Source: JAOPZW01 sp963789015 (GTDB lineage: Bacteria > Actinomycetota > Thermoleophilia > Solirubrobacterales > Solirubrobacteraceae). From it: 64,000 bases of DNA. How positions within the stretch are numbered: the first letter of the stretch is position 1; every line of letters starts with the position of its first letter. Position numbers and translations under genes: made by a program. Location: positions 248,001 through 312,000 of the forward strand of contig CAWBIU010000001.1 of assembly GCA_963789015.1 (NCBI GenBank). Direction: 5' to 3'. Positions 28,156 to 38,944 of the stretch are shown here, piece after piece. The notes below the pieces were generated by a model that had not been told where the DNA came from, made no database searches, and worked only from the letters and a program-made list of their open reading frames with translations.

Positions 28156-29979
28156 GTGGCGGGCCTCGCCATCCACCTGCTCGGACCGCCGGCCGTGTCG
28201 GCCGGCGGGAGGGCCGTGGCCCCGCCACGCGGCCGGAAGGCGTGGGCGTTGCTCGCACTGCTGCTCGCCGAGGAGCGGCCCGTCCCGCGCGAGCGCGTCG
28301 CCGGACTGCTCTTCGCCGACGCCGACGACCCGCTCGGCGCGCTGCGCTGGAACCTCAGCGAGTTGCGCCGCGTGCTCGGCGACGCGGGCGCGCTGCGCGG
28401 CCCGCGGCTCGCGCTCGACCTGCCGCCCGGCACGCTCGTCGACGTGCGCGTCGTGCTCTCCGGCTCGTGGGCGGAGGCCGTGGCGCTCCCCGGCCTCGGG
28501 CGCGACCTCCTGGAGGGCATGGACTTCCCGTCGAGCCCGTCGTTCGACGCCTGGCTGACGAACGAGCGCCGCCACCTGCAGGCGGGCTGCGAAGCGGTCC
28601 TGCACGAGGCCGCCGCGGCGCGCCTCGCCGCCGGCGCGCCCGGCGACGCGATCGACCACGCGACGCGGCTCGTCGCGCTGGACCCGTTCGACGAGCGCGC
28701 CCACGCGCTGCTCATCTCGGCCTACGCCGCGACGGGCGACGCCGGCGGCGCGCGCCGCCGCCTCGACGCGTGCCGCGATCTCTTCCGCCGCGAGCTCGGG
28801 CGCTCGCCCGGGCCGGCGGTGATCGCCTCGGCCGGGCCGCCGGCAGCCGCGGCGCCGCGGTCGTCGGCGGTGAGCGACCGGTCGGGCGCCCTCGCGCTGC
28901 TCGAGGCGGGGGCGGCCGCGCTGCGGGCGGGTGCCGTCGACACCGCGATCGACTGCCTTGGCCGCGCCGCCGCGCAGGCTGCGGCGGCGTCCGACCCGGC
29001 CCTGCTCGCCGAGGCCGAGCTGGCGCTCGCGCTCGCGCGGTTCGACACGGGCCGCGCCGGCGGCGACGTCGTGGCCATCGGGCTGCGCCGCGCGCTCGCC
29101 CAGGCCCAGCGGGCGGGCACGGCCGAGCTCGGCGTCCGCGCGCGCCTCGCGCTGGCCTATGTCGAGGAGCTCGCCGGTCGCTACGAGCGCGCCGAGCGCT
29201 GGCTGACCGAGGCGGACGCCGGACTGCCCGAGGGTCGCCTCGGCGGCGACATCGCCATGGCCCGCGGGCGCTGCCGGATGGACCGCGGCCACTACGCCCA
29301 GGCAGCCGCCGTCCTCGAGGCCGTGCTCGCGGGTGCGTGCGCGCGCGGGGAGCGAGAGCTCGAGATCTGGACGCGGTCGCACCTCGGCCGCAACGCGCTC
29401 CTGCGCGGCGACGCCGGCGCCGCGATCGTCCTGCTCGAGGACGCCGCCGCGTGCGCACGGGCGACCGGGATGACCTCCTATGTCCCGATGCCGCTCGGAT
29501 TCCTCGGCGCTGCCCTGGCCCAGCGCGGCGACCTCGACGGCGCGCGCGAGCGCCTCGAGCGCGGCCTGGCGCTGGCCGAGCAGGTCGACGACACGTGCTG
29601 GCAGGCCATCAATCTCACGGGCCTCGGCCGCCTCGACGCGGCGGCCGGCGACCTGCCCGGCGCGCTCGCGATGCTCGAGGACGCGCGACGGCGCGTCGTG
29701 CGCGGGCCGACGGTGTGGTCCTGGCTGCTCGCGTACGTGACCGACGCGCTCTGCGAGATCGCCGTCGCGGCGGGCGCCCCGTCGGCGCGCCGCTGGGTGA
29801 CCGACCTCGAGACGCACGCCGCCCGCACCGGCATGCGCGACCTGCTCGCCCGCGCGCACCTGCACCGCCACGCGCTCGGCGAGGAGTCGGCGCTGGCGGC
29901 CGCCGCCCTCGTGGCCGCGGACGTCGAGTCGCCGGCCCTGTCGCGCGCCATCGCCGAGCGCGCCGCCGTCGCCGCCTGA
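28156..29979 (+). CDS. SARP/AfsR-like transcriptional regulator with BTAD and TPR-like region
   Basis: 607 residues from GTG 28156. The first 75 residues resemble an OmpR-type DNA-binding domain (GRKAWALLALLLAEERPVPRE, then ADADDPLGALRWNLSELRRV). A bacterial transcriptional activation domain follows (LDPFDERAHALLISAYAATG, LFRRELGRSPGPAV). From residue 240 there are repeated helix pairs of TPR type, such as YAQAAAVLEAVLAG and RERLERGLALAEQVDD. No NB-ARC ATPase is present. Such proteins activate nearby biosynthetic genes; the target here is not evident, but the flavoprotein upstream is one candidate. Confidence 0.82.
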   Translation: MAGLAIHLLGPPAVSAGGRAVAPPRGRKAWALLALLLAEERPVPRERVAGLLFADADDPLGALRWNLSELRRVLGDAGALRGPRLALDLPPGTLVDVRVVLSGSWAEAVALPGLGRDLLEGMDFPSSPSFDAWLTNERRHLQAGCEAVLHEAAAARLAAGAPGDAIDHATRLVALDPFDERAHALLISAYAATGDAGGARRRLDACRDLFRRELGRSPGPAVIASAGPPAAAAPRSSAVSDRSGALALLEAGAAALRAGAVDTAIDCLGRAAAQAAAASDPALLAEAELALALARFDTGRAGGDVVAIGLRRALAQAQRAGTAELGVRARLALAYVEELAGRYERAERWLTEADAGLPEGRLGGDIAMARGRCRMDRGHYAQAAAVLEAVLAGACARGERELEIWTRSHLGRNALLRGDAGAAIVLLEDAAACARATGMTSYVPMPLGFLGAALAQRGDLDGARERLERGLALAEQVDDTCWQAINLTGLGRLDAAAGDLPGALAMLEDARRRVVRGPTVWSWLLAYVTDALCEIAVAAGAPSARRWVTDLETHAARTGMRDLLARAHLHRHALGEESALAAAALVAADVESPALSRAIAERAAVAA

Positions 29980-30000
29980 ACCGGCCCGTCGGAGCCCGCC

Positions 30001-30025
30001 GATCTCAGCCTGATGGACTGAGATC
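30001..30025. promoter_or_regulatory. Inverted repeat upstream of lon
   Basis: GATCTCAG (30001-30008) and CTGAGATC (30018-30025) form a perfect 8-bp inverted repeat with a 9-base spacer, about 50 bp before the lon start. A -10-like TACTAT lies at 30031-30036. In streptomycetes lon is controlled by HspR through an inverted repeat of similar layout, but the sequence here is not the HAIR consensus, so the regulator is unknown. The position immediately upstream of the -10-like element fits repression. Confidence 0.5.
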
Positions 30026-30073
30026 CCTGATACTATTCCCGTACGTGACAGTTGAACCTGCCAAAGGTTGACC

Positions 30074-32365
<2,292 letters not shown>

Positions 32366-32386
32366 GCGGCGGCCGTCCGTCGCCCT

Positions 32387-32419
32387 TCGCCACCGCACTA
32401 GCATCCCGTGCGGTGGCGA
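32387..32419 (+). terminator. 12-bp perfect hairpin between lon and the phosphatase gene
   Basis: TCGCCACCGCAC (32387-32398) and GTGCGGTGGCGA (32408-32419) pair completely around a 9-base loop. It lies 21 bases after the lon stop and would serve as a terminator without a U-tract. Its right arm includes the GTG 32413 start of the next gene, so the same stem could hide that start and make downstream expression depend on how far transcription or translation proceeds. Confidence 0.5.
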
Positions 32420-35023
32420 GGGTGATTCCGCAGCGCAGTCGGGGGCGAGCGACCGCCGCCGCCGGCGCGTCGCTGGTGGTGGTCCTGGCGCTCGTCGACC
32501 TCGTGGTCGACGAGAGCGCCGTGCTCATTCCCCTGCTCGTCCTCGGCCCGTTGATGGCCGCGATCAGCGCCGAGGTGCGCGCGACGGCTGCCGTCGGCGC
32601 GATGGCGATCGTCCTCGCGGCCGCGCTCGGCGCCGCCGACGAGGGCATCTTCGACCCGCAGCACGTCGTGCAGGTCATGGTCGTCATCGCCGGCAGCTTC
32701 TTCGCCGTCGCCGCCGCCGTCGCGCGCTCGCGCTTCGAGGCGGCCGAGCGCGCCGCGGCCGCTGCGCTCGCCGGCGAGCGCGAGGCCCGCATCCAGGCCA
32801 ACATGATCGCCCGCGCGAGCGAGCTGCTGGCCACCACGCTCGATCCCGAGGAGCGCCTCGCCCAGGTCGTCGCGCTCGCCGTGCCCGAGCTCGCCGACGT
32901 CGGCACCGTCGACCTGCTCGAGCCGGACGGCAGCCTGCGCGGCGCCGCCTCCGACGCCGCCGAGCCGGGCGTGGCGCAGTCGGTCCTCGACGGCCGGCGG
33001 CGCTGGCCGATCGACCCGGCGAGCGCACACCCGGTGGCGGTGGCGGCGCGCACGGGACGCCCGCAGCTCATCTCGACGATGTCGCCCGAGCACCTCGAGG
33101 AGACCGCTCAGAGCCCGGGACACCTCGAGCTCATGCGCGGCCTGGGCTACTCGAGCGGGATCGCCGTCCCGCTCGTCGCGCGCGGGCGCACACTCGGAGT
33201 GATCGCGTTCGTCCGCCGCGCCGGACGCGAGCCCTACGACCAGGACGACCTGCGCCTGGCCATCGAGCTCGCCCGCCGCTCGGCCACGGCGGTGGACAAC
33301 GCGCGCCTGTTCGCCGAGCTGCGCCGCACCGAGCGCCAGCTCGAGGCGGTGCTCGGCAACCTGGCCGAGGCGGTCACCGTGCAGGCGCCCGACCACAGCC
33401 TGCTCTACGTCAACTACGCCGCCGCGCACCTGCTCGAGTGCCGCTCGCCCGAGGAGGTCCTGAGCACGCCGATGCAGGAGATCCTCGCGCGCTTCATCCC
33501 GCTGGACGAGGACGGCGGCCCGTTCGACTACTCCAGGCTCCCCGGCCGCCACGCGCTGGCCGGCGAGACGCCCGAGCCGGTGCTCATGCGCAACATCTCA
33601 CTCGCGACGGGCGACGAGCGCTGGATGCTCGTCAAGTCGACGCCGGTGCGCGACGTCGACGGCGACGTGGCGATGGCGGTGAACATCATCGAGGACGTCA
33701 CCGACGCCCGCCGCACCGAGTACCACCAGCGCTTCCTGGCCGGTGCGAGCAAGCTCCTGTCGGCGTCGCTGGACGTCGACGCCACGCTCGAGCGCGCCGC
33801 CGCGGCGCTCGTCCCCGAGATCGCCGACTGGTGCTGGGTCGACGTCCCCGACGAGCGCGGCCGGCTCGTGCGCCGCGCCGTCGCCGTCGACCCCGACCGC
33901 GCCGACGAGGTGGCGGCGCTGCGCGACGCGATCGGCTCGGGCCCGGCCGGCACCGAGGCGGCCCGAGTGCTCGACGACGGGCGCCCTCGCCTGCATGCCC
34001 GCGTCGACGAGGAGCTGCTGCAGGGCTGGGCGTCGGGCGCCGCGCTCGACACGCTGCGCCGCGCCGGCCTGCGCTCGGTGCTCACCGTGCCCCTGGTGGC
34101 CGGCACGCGCGTCGTCGGAACGATGACGATGGGCACCGACCGCTCGGGTCGCGCGCTCGGCGAGCTCGAGCTCGCGCTCGCGGAGGAGCTGGGCATCCGT
34201 GCCGGGGTGGCGACGGAGAACGCGCGCCTGCACGCGACGCGCACGCACATCGCGACCACGCTGCAGCGCAGCCTGCTGCCCCCGCGGCTGCCCGCCGTGC
34301 CCGGCATGACGATCTCCGCGCGCTTCCGCGCCGCCGGCGAGGCGACCGAGGTCGGCGGCGACTTCTACGACCTCTTCCCGGTCAGCGAGCGGCTGGATGG
34401 TGATCATGGGCGACGTCACCGGCAAGGGGCCGGAGGCCGCGGCGATCACCTCGCTGGCCCGCTACACGATGCGCACCGCCGCGGGCTACGAGCGCAGCCC
34501 CGCCGGCGTCCTCGAGCGCCTCAACGCGACGCTCGTCGTCGACCCCGACCGCCGCCGGCTCTGCACCGTGGTGTGCGCGCGCATCATCGCCCGCCCCGAC
34601 GGCCACGCCGTCGTCACGGTGGCGGGCGCCGGACACCCGCCGCCGTTCGTTCTGCGCGGCGGGCACGCCGAGCGCGTCGCGGTGGCCGGTCCGCTGCTGG
34701 GGGCCTTCGAGGGCGTCGGCTGGATGGAGACCGAGGTCGACCTCGCGCCCGGCGAGAGCCTTGTTCTCTACACCGACGGGGTCACGGACGCCAGCAACGA
34801 GGAGGAGCGCTTCGGCGAGGAGCGCCTGGAGGCGGTGCTCGACGGCGCCGCCGACCTCGGCCCCGACGGCATCGCCTCGCGCGTCGACGAGGCGCTGCAC
34901 GCCTTCGAGCGGGGTCCGCAGCGCGACGACGTCGCGCTGCTCGTCCTGCAGGCGACGGCCGAGCCCGGGGCGACCGACGGGTTCCATCCGCAGGTTGCGA
35001 GAACATCGCAGCGCGGCGCTTGA
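32413..35023 (+). CDS. Membrane GAF-PAS-GAF SpoIIE-type (PP2C) phosphatase (frameshifted as written)
   Basis: About 870 residues once joined. Three to four hydrophobic segments fill residues 18-110 (ASLVVVLALVDLVV onward). GAF 1 covers roughly 140-300 (SPGHLELMRGLGYSSGIAVP), PAS 310-430 (AVLGNLAEAVTVQAPDHSLL), GAF 2 445-610, and the PP2C/SpoIIE domain from TTLQRSLLPPRLPAVPGM to the end (VGGDFYDLFP, IMGDVTGKGPEAAA, VLYTDGVTDASNEEER). The frame breaks at 34390 between VSE and WMVIMGD; the joined version is a normal phosphatase. Such enzymes dephosphorylate anti-sigma-factor antagonists in stress signalling. The start may be GTG 32413 or GTG 32422. Confidence 0.88.
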
Positions 35024-35061
35024 CCTGACGCGGCCCGCGCCGGTGTCATGCGCCCCGACAC

Positions 35062-35223
35062 ATGTCGCGGCCGCTGCCGATCTACGCGAGCGCTCTCTCC
35101 CGGCGTGACCTGTCGCGCCGTCGCGCCGCGTTGCGCCGTCGCCGCAACCGCTTCGGGCGCCGCTTCGGGCTCGCAGTGGCGTGGGTCGCGGCGCTCGCCG
35201 TGATGGTCGCCGAGCGCGTCTGA
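35062..35223 (+). CDS. Small basic single-pass membrane protein
   Basis: 53 codons from ATG 35062. An Arg-rich N-terminal half (ALSRRDLSRRRAALRRRRNR) is followed by one hydrophobic segment (FGLAVAWVAALAVMVAERV). The pattern suggests a small membrane protein with its positive part inside the cell. Codon use matches neighbours, and no competing gene occupies the opposite strand. No family is recognised and expression is unproven. Confidence 0.4.
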   Translation: MSRPLPIYASALSRRDLSRRRAALRRRRNRFGRRFGLAVAWVAALAVMVAERV

Positions 35224-35661
35224 GCGGCCGGCGGCGAACGGCGGTCCCCTGACGGACAACGGTCCGGCCACAGACCGTCGTCGTGCGGATTCGCACCAGA
35301 GAAGCGCCGGATCGTTGCCTGTCCCCGCGTCAACGGTGCGGCTTCGGTCCTACCGAAGCGACGCGGGCGAGAGGAGACTCCTGGACCACCGGCCGCAGCC
35401 CCGTCGCCGCTCGCCGCGCGTCACCCGCCGCTCACCGAAAGGCACATCCCGGACAAACAGCCTGAGACAGTCCGAATCTGGCACCGTCACGCTGGAATGT
35501 CAGCAGACGGACCACGCTTTTGCAGAATCTCTCCAAAGAAGTGCGGAATCGATGCAGATTCGCGCGCGAGAGATGCGGCTTCCCCGCTCCCCGCCGGTTC
35601 GACCGTGGACGACTCTAGGTGCCTAGGAATCACCACTTACGAACGGGAGCCGTAAGTCGAA
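35224..35661 (+). other. 438-bp intergenic region upstream of the multicopper oxidase
   Basis: No gene is supported here. GC is lower than in flanking genes from about 35450 onward. The end of the region contains AGGTGCCTAGG (35618-35628) with a CCTAGG palindrome, and a hairpin at 35635-35657 annotated separately. The length suggests a regulated promoter for the oxidase-Tat-signal peptidase group, but no clear -35/-10 pair could be fixed by eye. Confidence 0.5.
35635..35657 (+). promoter_or_regulatory. Hairpin around the Shine-Dalgarno of the multicopper oxidase
   Basis: ACTTACG (35635-35641) pairs perfectly with CGTAAGT (35651-35657); the 9-base loop AACGGGAGC includes GGGAG, the only ribosome-binding-like sequence before ATG 35662. 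A short stem presenting the ribosome site in its loop could tune translation or be a protein-binding operator at DNA level. The stem is AT-richer than anything near it, so it is unlikely to be a GC artefact. Confidence 0.5.
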
Positions 35662-37389
35662 ATGGAACTCAGGCGCCGCGACCTGCTGAAGCTGGGGCTC
35701 TTCAGCAGCGCCGCACTCATGTTGCCCGCCGAGCGCATCGCTCGCACGAAGGACGCGTTCGGCGATCGAATCGCCACGAGCAAGCTGCCCAAGCCGTTCA
35801 CCATCGGCTTCGACGTGCCGCCGACGCTCGCGCCGACGAAGATCAACCGCACGTACGACGCCTACAAGCTGGACCAGGTCCAGAAGTCGGTCGAGATCAT
35901 CCCGGGCCTCAAGACCCCGATCTGGGGCTACAACGGCATCACGCCGGGCCCGACCATCCGCGTCAAGCGCGGCCGGCCGATCATCGTCCGCCAGTGCAAC
36001 GAGCTGCCGGCCAAGCACCCGCAGCTGCGTTACAACGTCTGGACGTCGACGCACCTGCACGGGTCGGCCTCGCTGCCGCAGTACGACGGCTACGCGAGCG
36101 ACATCACGGGGCTCGTCCAGTACAAGGACTACCACTACCCCAACTTCCAGAACGCGCGGACGCTCTGGTACCACGACCACGGGGTCCACATCACGGCGCC
36201 GAACGCCTACATGGGCCTGGCCGCGTTCTACATCATGAACGACGACCACGAGCTCGGGCTGCCGATCCCGCACGGCGAGTACGACGTCCCGCTCGTGTTG
36301 CGCGACGCGATGTTCACGAAGCAGGGCGACCTGATCTTCGACGACCGCAGCGAGTCGAGCCTGATGGGCGACGTCATCCTGGCCAACGGCAAGCCGTGGC
36401 CGGTCATGAAGGTCAAGAAGCGCAAGTACCGCTTCCGCGTGCTCAACGCCGCCATCTCGCGCAGCTTCGATCTCAAGCTCAGCACGGGCGACCCGTTCTG
36501 GGTCATCGGCACCGACGGCGGGCTCATGCCCGCGCCGGCGGAGACGACCAAGATGCGGATCGGCATGGCCGAGCGCTACGAGATCGTCGTCGACTTCTCG
36601 AAGTACAAGGTCGGCCAGCGCGTCGTCCTCGAGAACGGCAAGCTCCCGAACAACCGGGACGAGCCGAACACGGACAAGATCATGGCCTTCGACATCGTCG
36701 CGGACGGCTTCGATCCGGCCAACAACGAGATCCCGGCCGTCATCAACCCGAACAACGAGGTCATGAACCTCCAGCCGTCGCAGTCGGTCAAGACGCGCCG
36801 GCTCACGTTCGAGCGCAAGAGCAGCGAGTGGACGGTCAACGGCCAGATCTGGGACGACGTCGTCAACAGCGACTACAAGAAGGTCGTCGCCAACCCGAAG
36901 CTCAACGACATCGAGATCTGGGAGCTCGAGAACAAGTCGGGCGGCTGGTTCCACCCGGTCCACATCCACCTGATCGACTTCAAGATCCTCGACCGCAACG
37001 GCAAGGCGCCGTTCAACTACGAGCGCGGCCCCAAGGACGTGGCCTACGTCGGCGAGAACGAGATCGTCCGCGTGATCGCCAAGTACGGGCCGCACGAGGG
37101 GCGGTACATGATCCACTGCCACAACCTCGTGCACGAGGACCACGACATGATGGTCCAGTTCCAGGTCGGCAACAACCGCGACGACAACGACCCGCGGCTG
37201 TCGGATCCGTGCAAGAACATGCCGGATCCCGACTTCGAGGACGAGCCCGAGGAGCAGGCTCCGCAGTCGCCCGAGGACCAGGAGGCGGCCGAGCGTGCCG
37301 CCGACGAGTTCGCCGACGCGAGCCGCAGCGAGCAGGACGCGCTCGAGCAGGCGCTGGCCTCCGGCCCGCTGGAGGGCACGACGTCGTGA
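35662..37389 (+). CDS. Multicopper oxidase with Tat-type leader (CotA/bilirubin oxidase-like)
   Basis: 575 residues. The N-terminus MELRRRDLLKLGLFSSAALML is a twin-arginine signal. Copper motifs appear in order: STHLHGS, WYHDHGVH, HPVHIHLIDF, and the type 1/trinuclear segment MIHCHNLVHEDHDMM, with the axial methionine kept. The C-terminal 60 residues are acidic (DEPEEQAPQSPEDQEAAE) and likely flexible. It would fold with copper in the cytoplasm, cross by Tat and oxidise phenols, bilirubin-like compounds or metals outside. Its stop overlaps the next gene's start (GTGA). A signal peptidase and TatA follow within 1.5 kb, which fits its export. Confidence 0.93.
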   Translation: MELRRRDLLKLGLFSSAALMLPAERIARTKDAFGDRIATSKLPKPFTIGFDVPPTLAPTKINRTYDAYKLDQVQKSVEIIPGLKTPIWGYNGITPGPTIRVKRGRPIIVRQCNELPAKHPQLRYNVWTSTHLHGSASLPQYDGYASDITGLVQYKDYHYPNFQNARTLWYHDHGVHITAPNAYMGLAAFYIMNDDHELGLPIPHGEYDVPLVLRDAMFTKQGDLIFDDRSESSLMGDVILANGKPWPVMKVKKRKYRFRVLNAAISRSFDLKLSTGDPFWVIGTDGGLMPAPAETTKMRIGMAERYEIVVDFSKYKVGQRVVLENGKLPNNRDEPNTDKIMAFDIVADGFDPANNEIPAVINPNNEVMNLQPSQSVKTRRLTFERKSSEWTVNGQIWDDVVNSDYKKVVANPKLNDIEIWELENKSGGWFHPVHIHLIDFKILDRNGKAPFNYERGPKDVAYVGENEIVRVIAKYGPHEGRYMIHCHNLVHEDHDMMVQFQVGNNRDDNDPRLSDPCKNMPDPDFEDEPEEQAPQSPEDQEAAERAADEFADASRSEQDALEQALASGPLEGTTS

Positions 37390-37883
37390 CCGGCATCGCG
37401 CTCCGGAGCGCCGCCGTCGGCACCCGGCCGGCCGTGACCCGAGGGTCGCGGCCGGTCGTGCTCTCGGCGGCCGTCCTGTCGCTGCTGGGCGGCTGGGTCC
37501 ACCTGGCCTACGCCGCGCCGCACTTCCGCGCGTGGTGGCTGTACGGGGCGTTCTTCGCCGGCGTCGGCATCGGCCAGGGCCTGCTCGCCGCGGCGCTCAT
37601 CCGCTGGCCGCAGCCGTGGGTGGCGCTGACCGGCATCGCCATGAACGCCGGCGTCGTCGTCATGTACGTGATGACGCGCTCGGGCGGCATCCCCATCGGC
37701 CCGCACGCCGGAGTCGTCGAGAAGGCCAAGACCATCGACCTGCTGACGACGGCCAGCGAGGTCGTGGTCATCGTCCTGCTCCTCCTGCTGCTCGGTCGCA
37801 GGGCGACCCGGTTCACGGTCAACGTCATCCTGCTCCTCGGCATCCTGCTGTGGGTCGGGCGGCTGACGGACCAGATGCCGTGA
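37386..37883 (+). CDS. Four-TM membrane protein of unknown function
   Basis: 165 residues from GTG 37386, coupled by four-base overlaps to the multicopper oxidase before it and the signal peptidase after it. Four hydrophobic segments: VVLSAAVLSLLGGWVHLAY, WLYGAFFAGVGIGQGLLA, WVALTGIAMNAGVVVMYV, and the last pair VVVIVLLLLLLGRR and VNVILLLGILLWVG. The HLAYAAPHF and GIPIGPHAG segments place histidines near the membrane. Linkage suggests a partner of the oxidase, possibly in electron supply or metal handling; this is inference. Confidence 0.75.
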   Translation: MTGIALRSAAVGTRPAVTRGSRPVVLSAAVLSLLGGWVHLAYAAPHFRAWWLYGAFFAGVGIGQGLLAAALIRWPQPWVALTGIAMNAGVVVMYVMTRSGGIPIGPHAGVVEKAKTIDLLTTASEVVVIVLLLLLLGRRATRFTVNVILLLGILLWVGRLTDQMP

Positions 37884-38605
37884 GCGAATCTCCGCGAACA
37901 GGAAGGCCTCGTTCGCGCGTTGTTTCATTGATCGTCGCGCTCAAGCCCGGTTCCCGCGTCCTCGCGGCGCGCTCCGGGCGCGAGACCGTGACGGGCGAGG
38001 GGGGGTTCGGGGGGCCGTTGGCCATCTCCGCGCCTGCGCCCGCGTCGGCTCCCACCACGCCGGCGCGGGCAGCCTCCGCCCGACATGACCACACGCACCG
38101 CCGGCGCAACGGCGCCCTGCTCGCCGCGCTCGCCGTCGTCCTGCTCGGCTGGCTCGTCGTGCGCCCGCTCGTCGCCGAGCCCTTCCGGATCCCGTCGCAG
38201 TCGATGGCGCCGACCATCGAGGCCGGCGACCACGTGCTCGTGAACAAGCTCGCCTACGGCGGCGGCGGCCTGCCGCACCGCGGCGAGCTCGTCGTGTTCC
38301 GCGCGCCGGACGACGGCGGGGTCACGCTCAAGCGTGTCGTCGCCGTGGCGGGCGATCGCGTGGCGATCGAGGACGGCGTCCTCGTCGTCAACGGCCGCGG
38401 CGTGCAGGAGCCCTACACCGAGCCCGACGCGCTCGACACCGTCTACTTCGGGCCCGTCACCGTGAAGGCCGGAAGCGTCTTCGTGCTCGGCGACAACCGC
38501 GAGGACTCCGTCGACTCGCTCGAGTTCGGCGCCGTCCCGAAGGACCGCCTGATCGGCCGCGTCGCCGCCCGGCTCTGGCCGCCCACCCGTTGGGGGACAC
38601 CGTGA
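37880..38605 (+). CDS. lepB: Signal peptidase I
   Basis: 241 residues from GTG 37880. After a long cytoplasmic N-terminus rich in Ala/Pro, one membrane anchor (GALLAALAVVLLGWLVVRPL) precedes the catalytic region: serine in IPSQSMAPTI and lysine in LKRVVAVAGDRV, then FVLGDNREDSVDSLEFG. It removes signal peptides outside the membrane. It is coupled by GTGA to the 4-TM gene upstream, and tatA follows 135 bp later. The 90-residue leader before the anchor is longer than usual, so a later start is possible. Confidence 0.93.
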   Translation: MSESPRTGRPRSRVVSLIVALKPGSRVLAARSGRETVTGEGGFGGPLAISAPAPASAPTTPARAASARHDHTHRRRNGALLAALAVVLLGWLVVRPLVAEPFRIPSQSMAPTIEAGDHVLVNKLAYGGGGLPHRGELVVFRAPDDGGVTLKRVVAVAGDRVAIEDGVLVVNGRGVQEPYTEPDALDTVYFGPVTVKAGSVFVLGDNREDSVDSLEFGAVPKDRLIGRVAARLWPPTRWGTP

Positions 38606-38740
38606 GCGGAGCGCGGATCACGCGCCCCGGCGTGCGCGAACCGCGCACCAGGGGTGCGGCTCTCGCGCTCGCGCTCGCGGCGGCGCCCCGCCAGTCTTGA
38701 TCCACACGTCCCGACCCGTCCACGAGGAGCACCACCCGAC

Positions 38741-38935
38741 ATGCCAAGCATCGGACCCATGGAGCTGGCGATCGTCTTCGCCATCGCGCTGATCGTCTTC
38801 GGCCCCAAGCGCCTGCCCGACCTCGGCCGCCAGCTCGGCGGCGGAATGCGCGAGTTCAAGGAGTCGATCACCGGCGAGAAGCGTGAGCTGATGGCCGACG
38901 CCGCACCCGAGTCGCAGCCCGCGCGCGTCGAGTAG
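38741..38935 (+). CDS. tatA: Sec-independent protein translocase subunit TatA
   Basis: 64 residues from ATG 38741, with GAGGAG 13 bases upstream. The single membrane helix IGPMELAIVFAIALIVFGPKRLPDLGRQLG and amphipathic helix GGMREFKESITG are typical of TatA/E. It forms the pore that moves folded proteins such as the nearby multicopper oxidase. No tatB or tatC is in the window. It ends nine bases before the convergent ctaA gene. Confidence 0.9.
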   Translation: MPSIGPMELAIVFAIALIVFGPKRLPDLGRQLGGGMREFKESITGEKRELMADAAPESQPARVE

Positions 38936-38944
38936 AGGCGCCCT

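Noticed and set aside
30001..30025. Calling the lon repeat an HspR (HAIR) site
   Set aside because: The HAIR consensus CTTGAGT-N7-ACTCAAG is not matched; arm sequence and spacer length differ, so it is reported only as an unassigned inverted repeat.
36228..37143. Minus-strand frames under the multicopper oxidase
   Set aside because: They are antisense to a gene with all four copper motifs; the longest, running to 35623, reads as Val/Asp/Leu/Arg-rich low complexity typical of a shadow frame.
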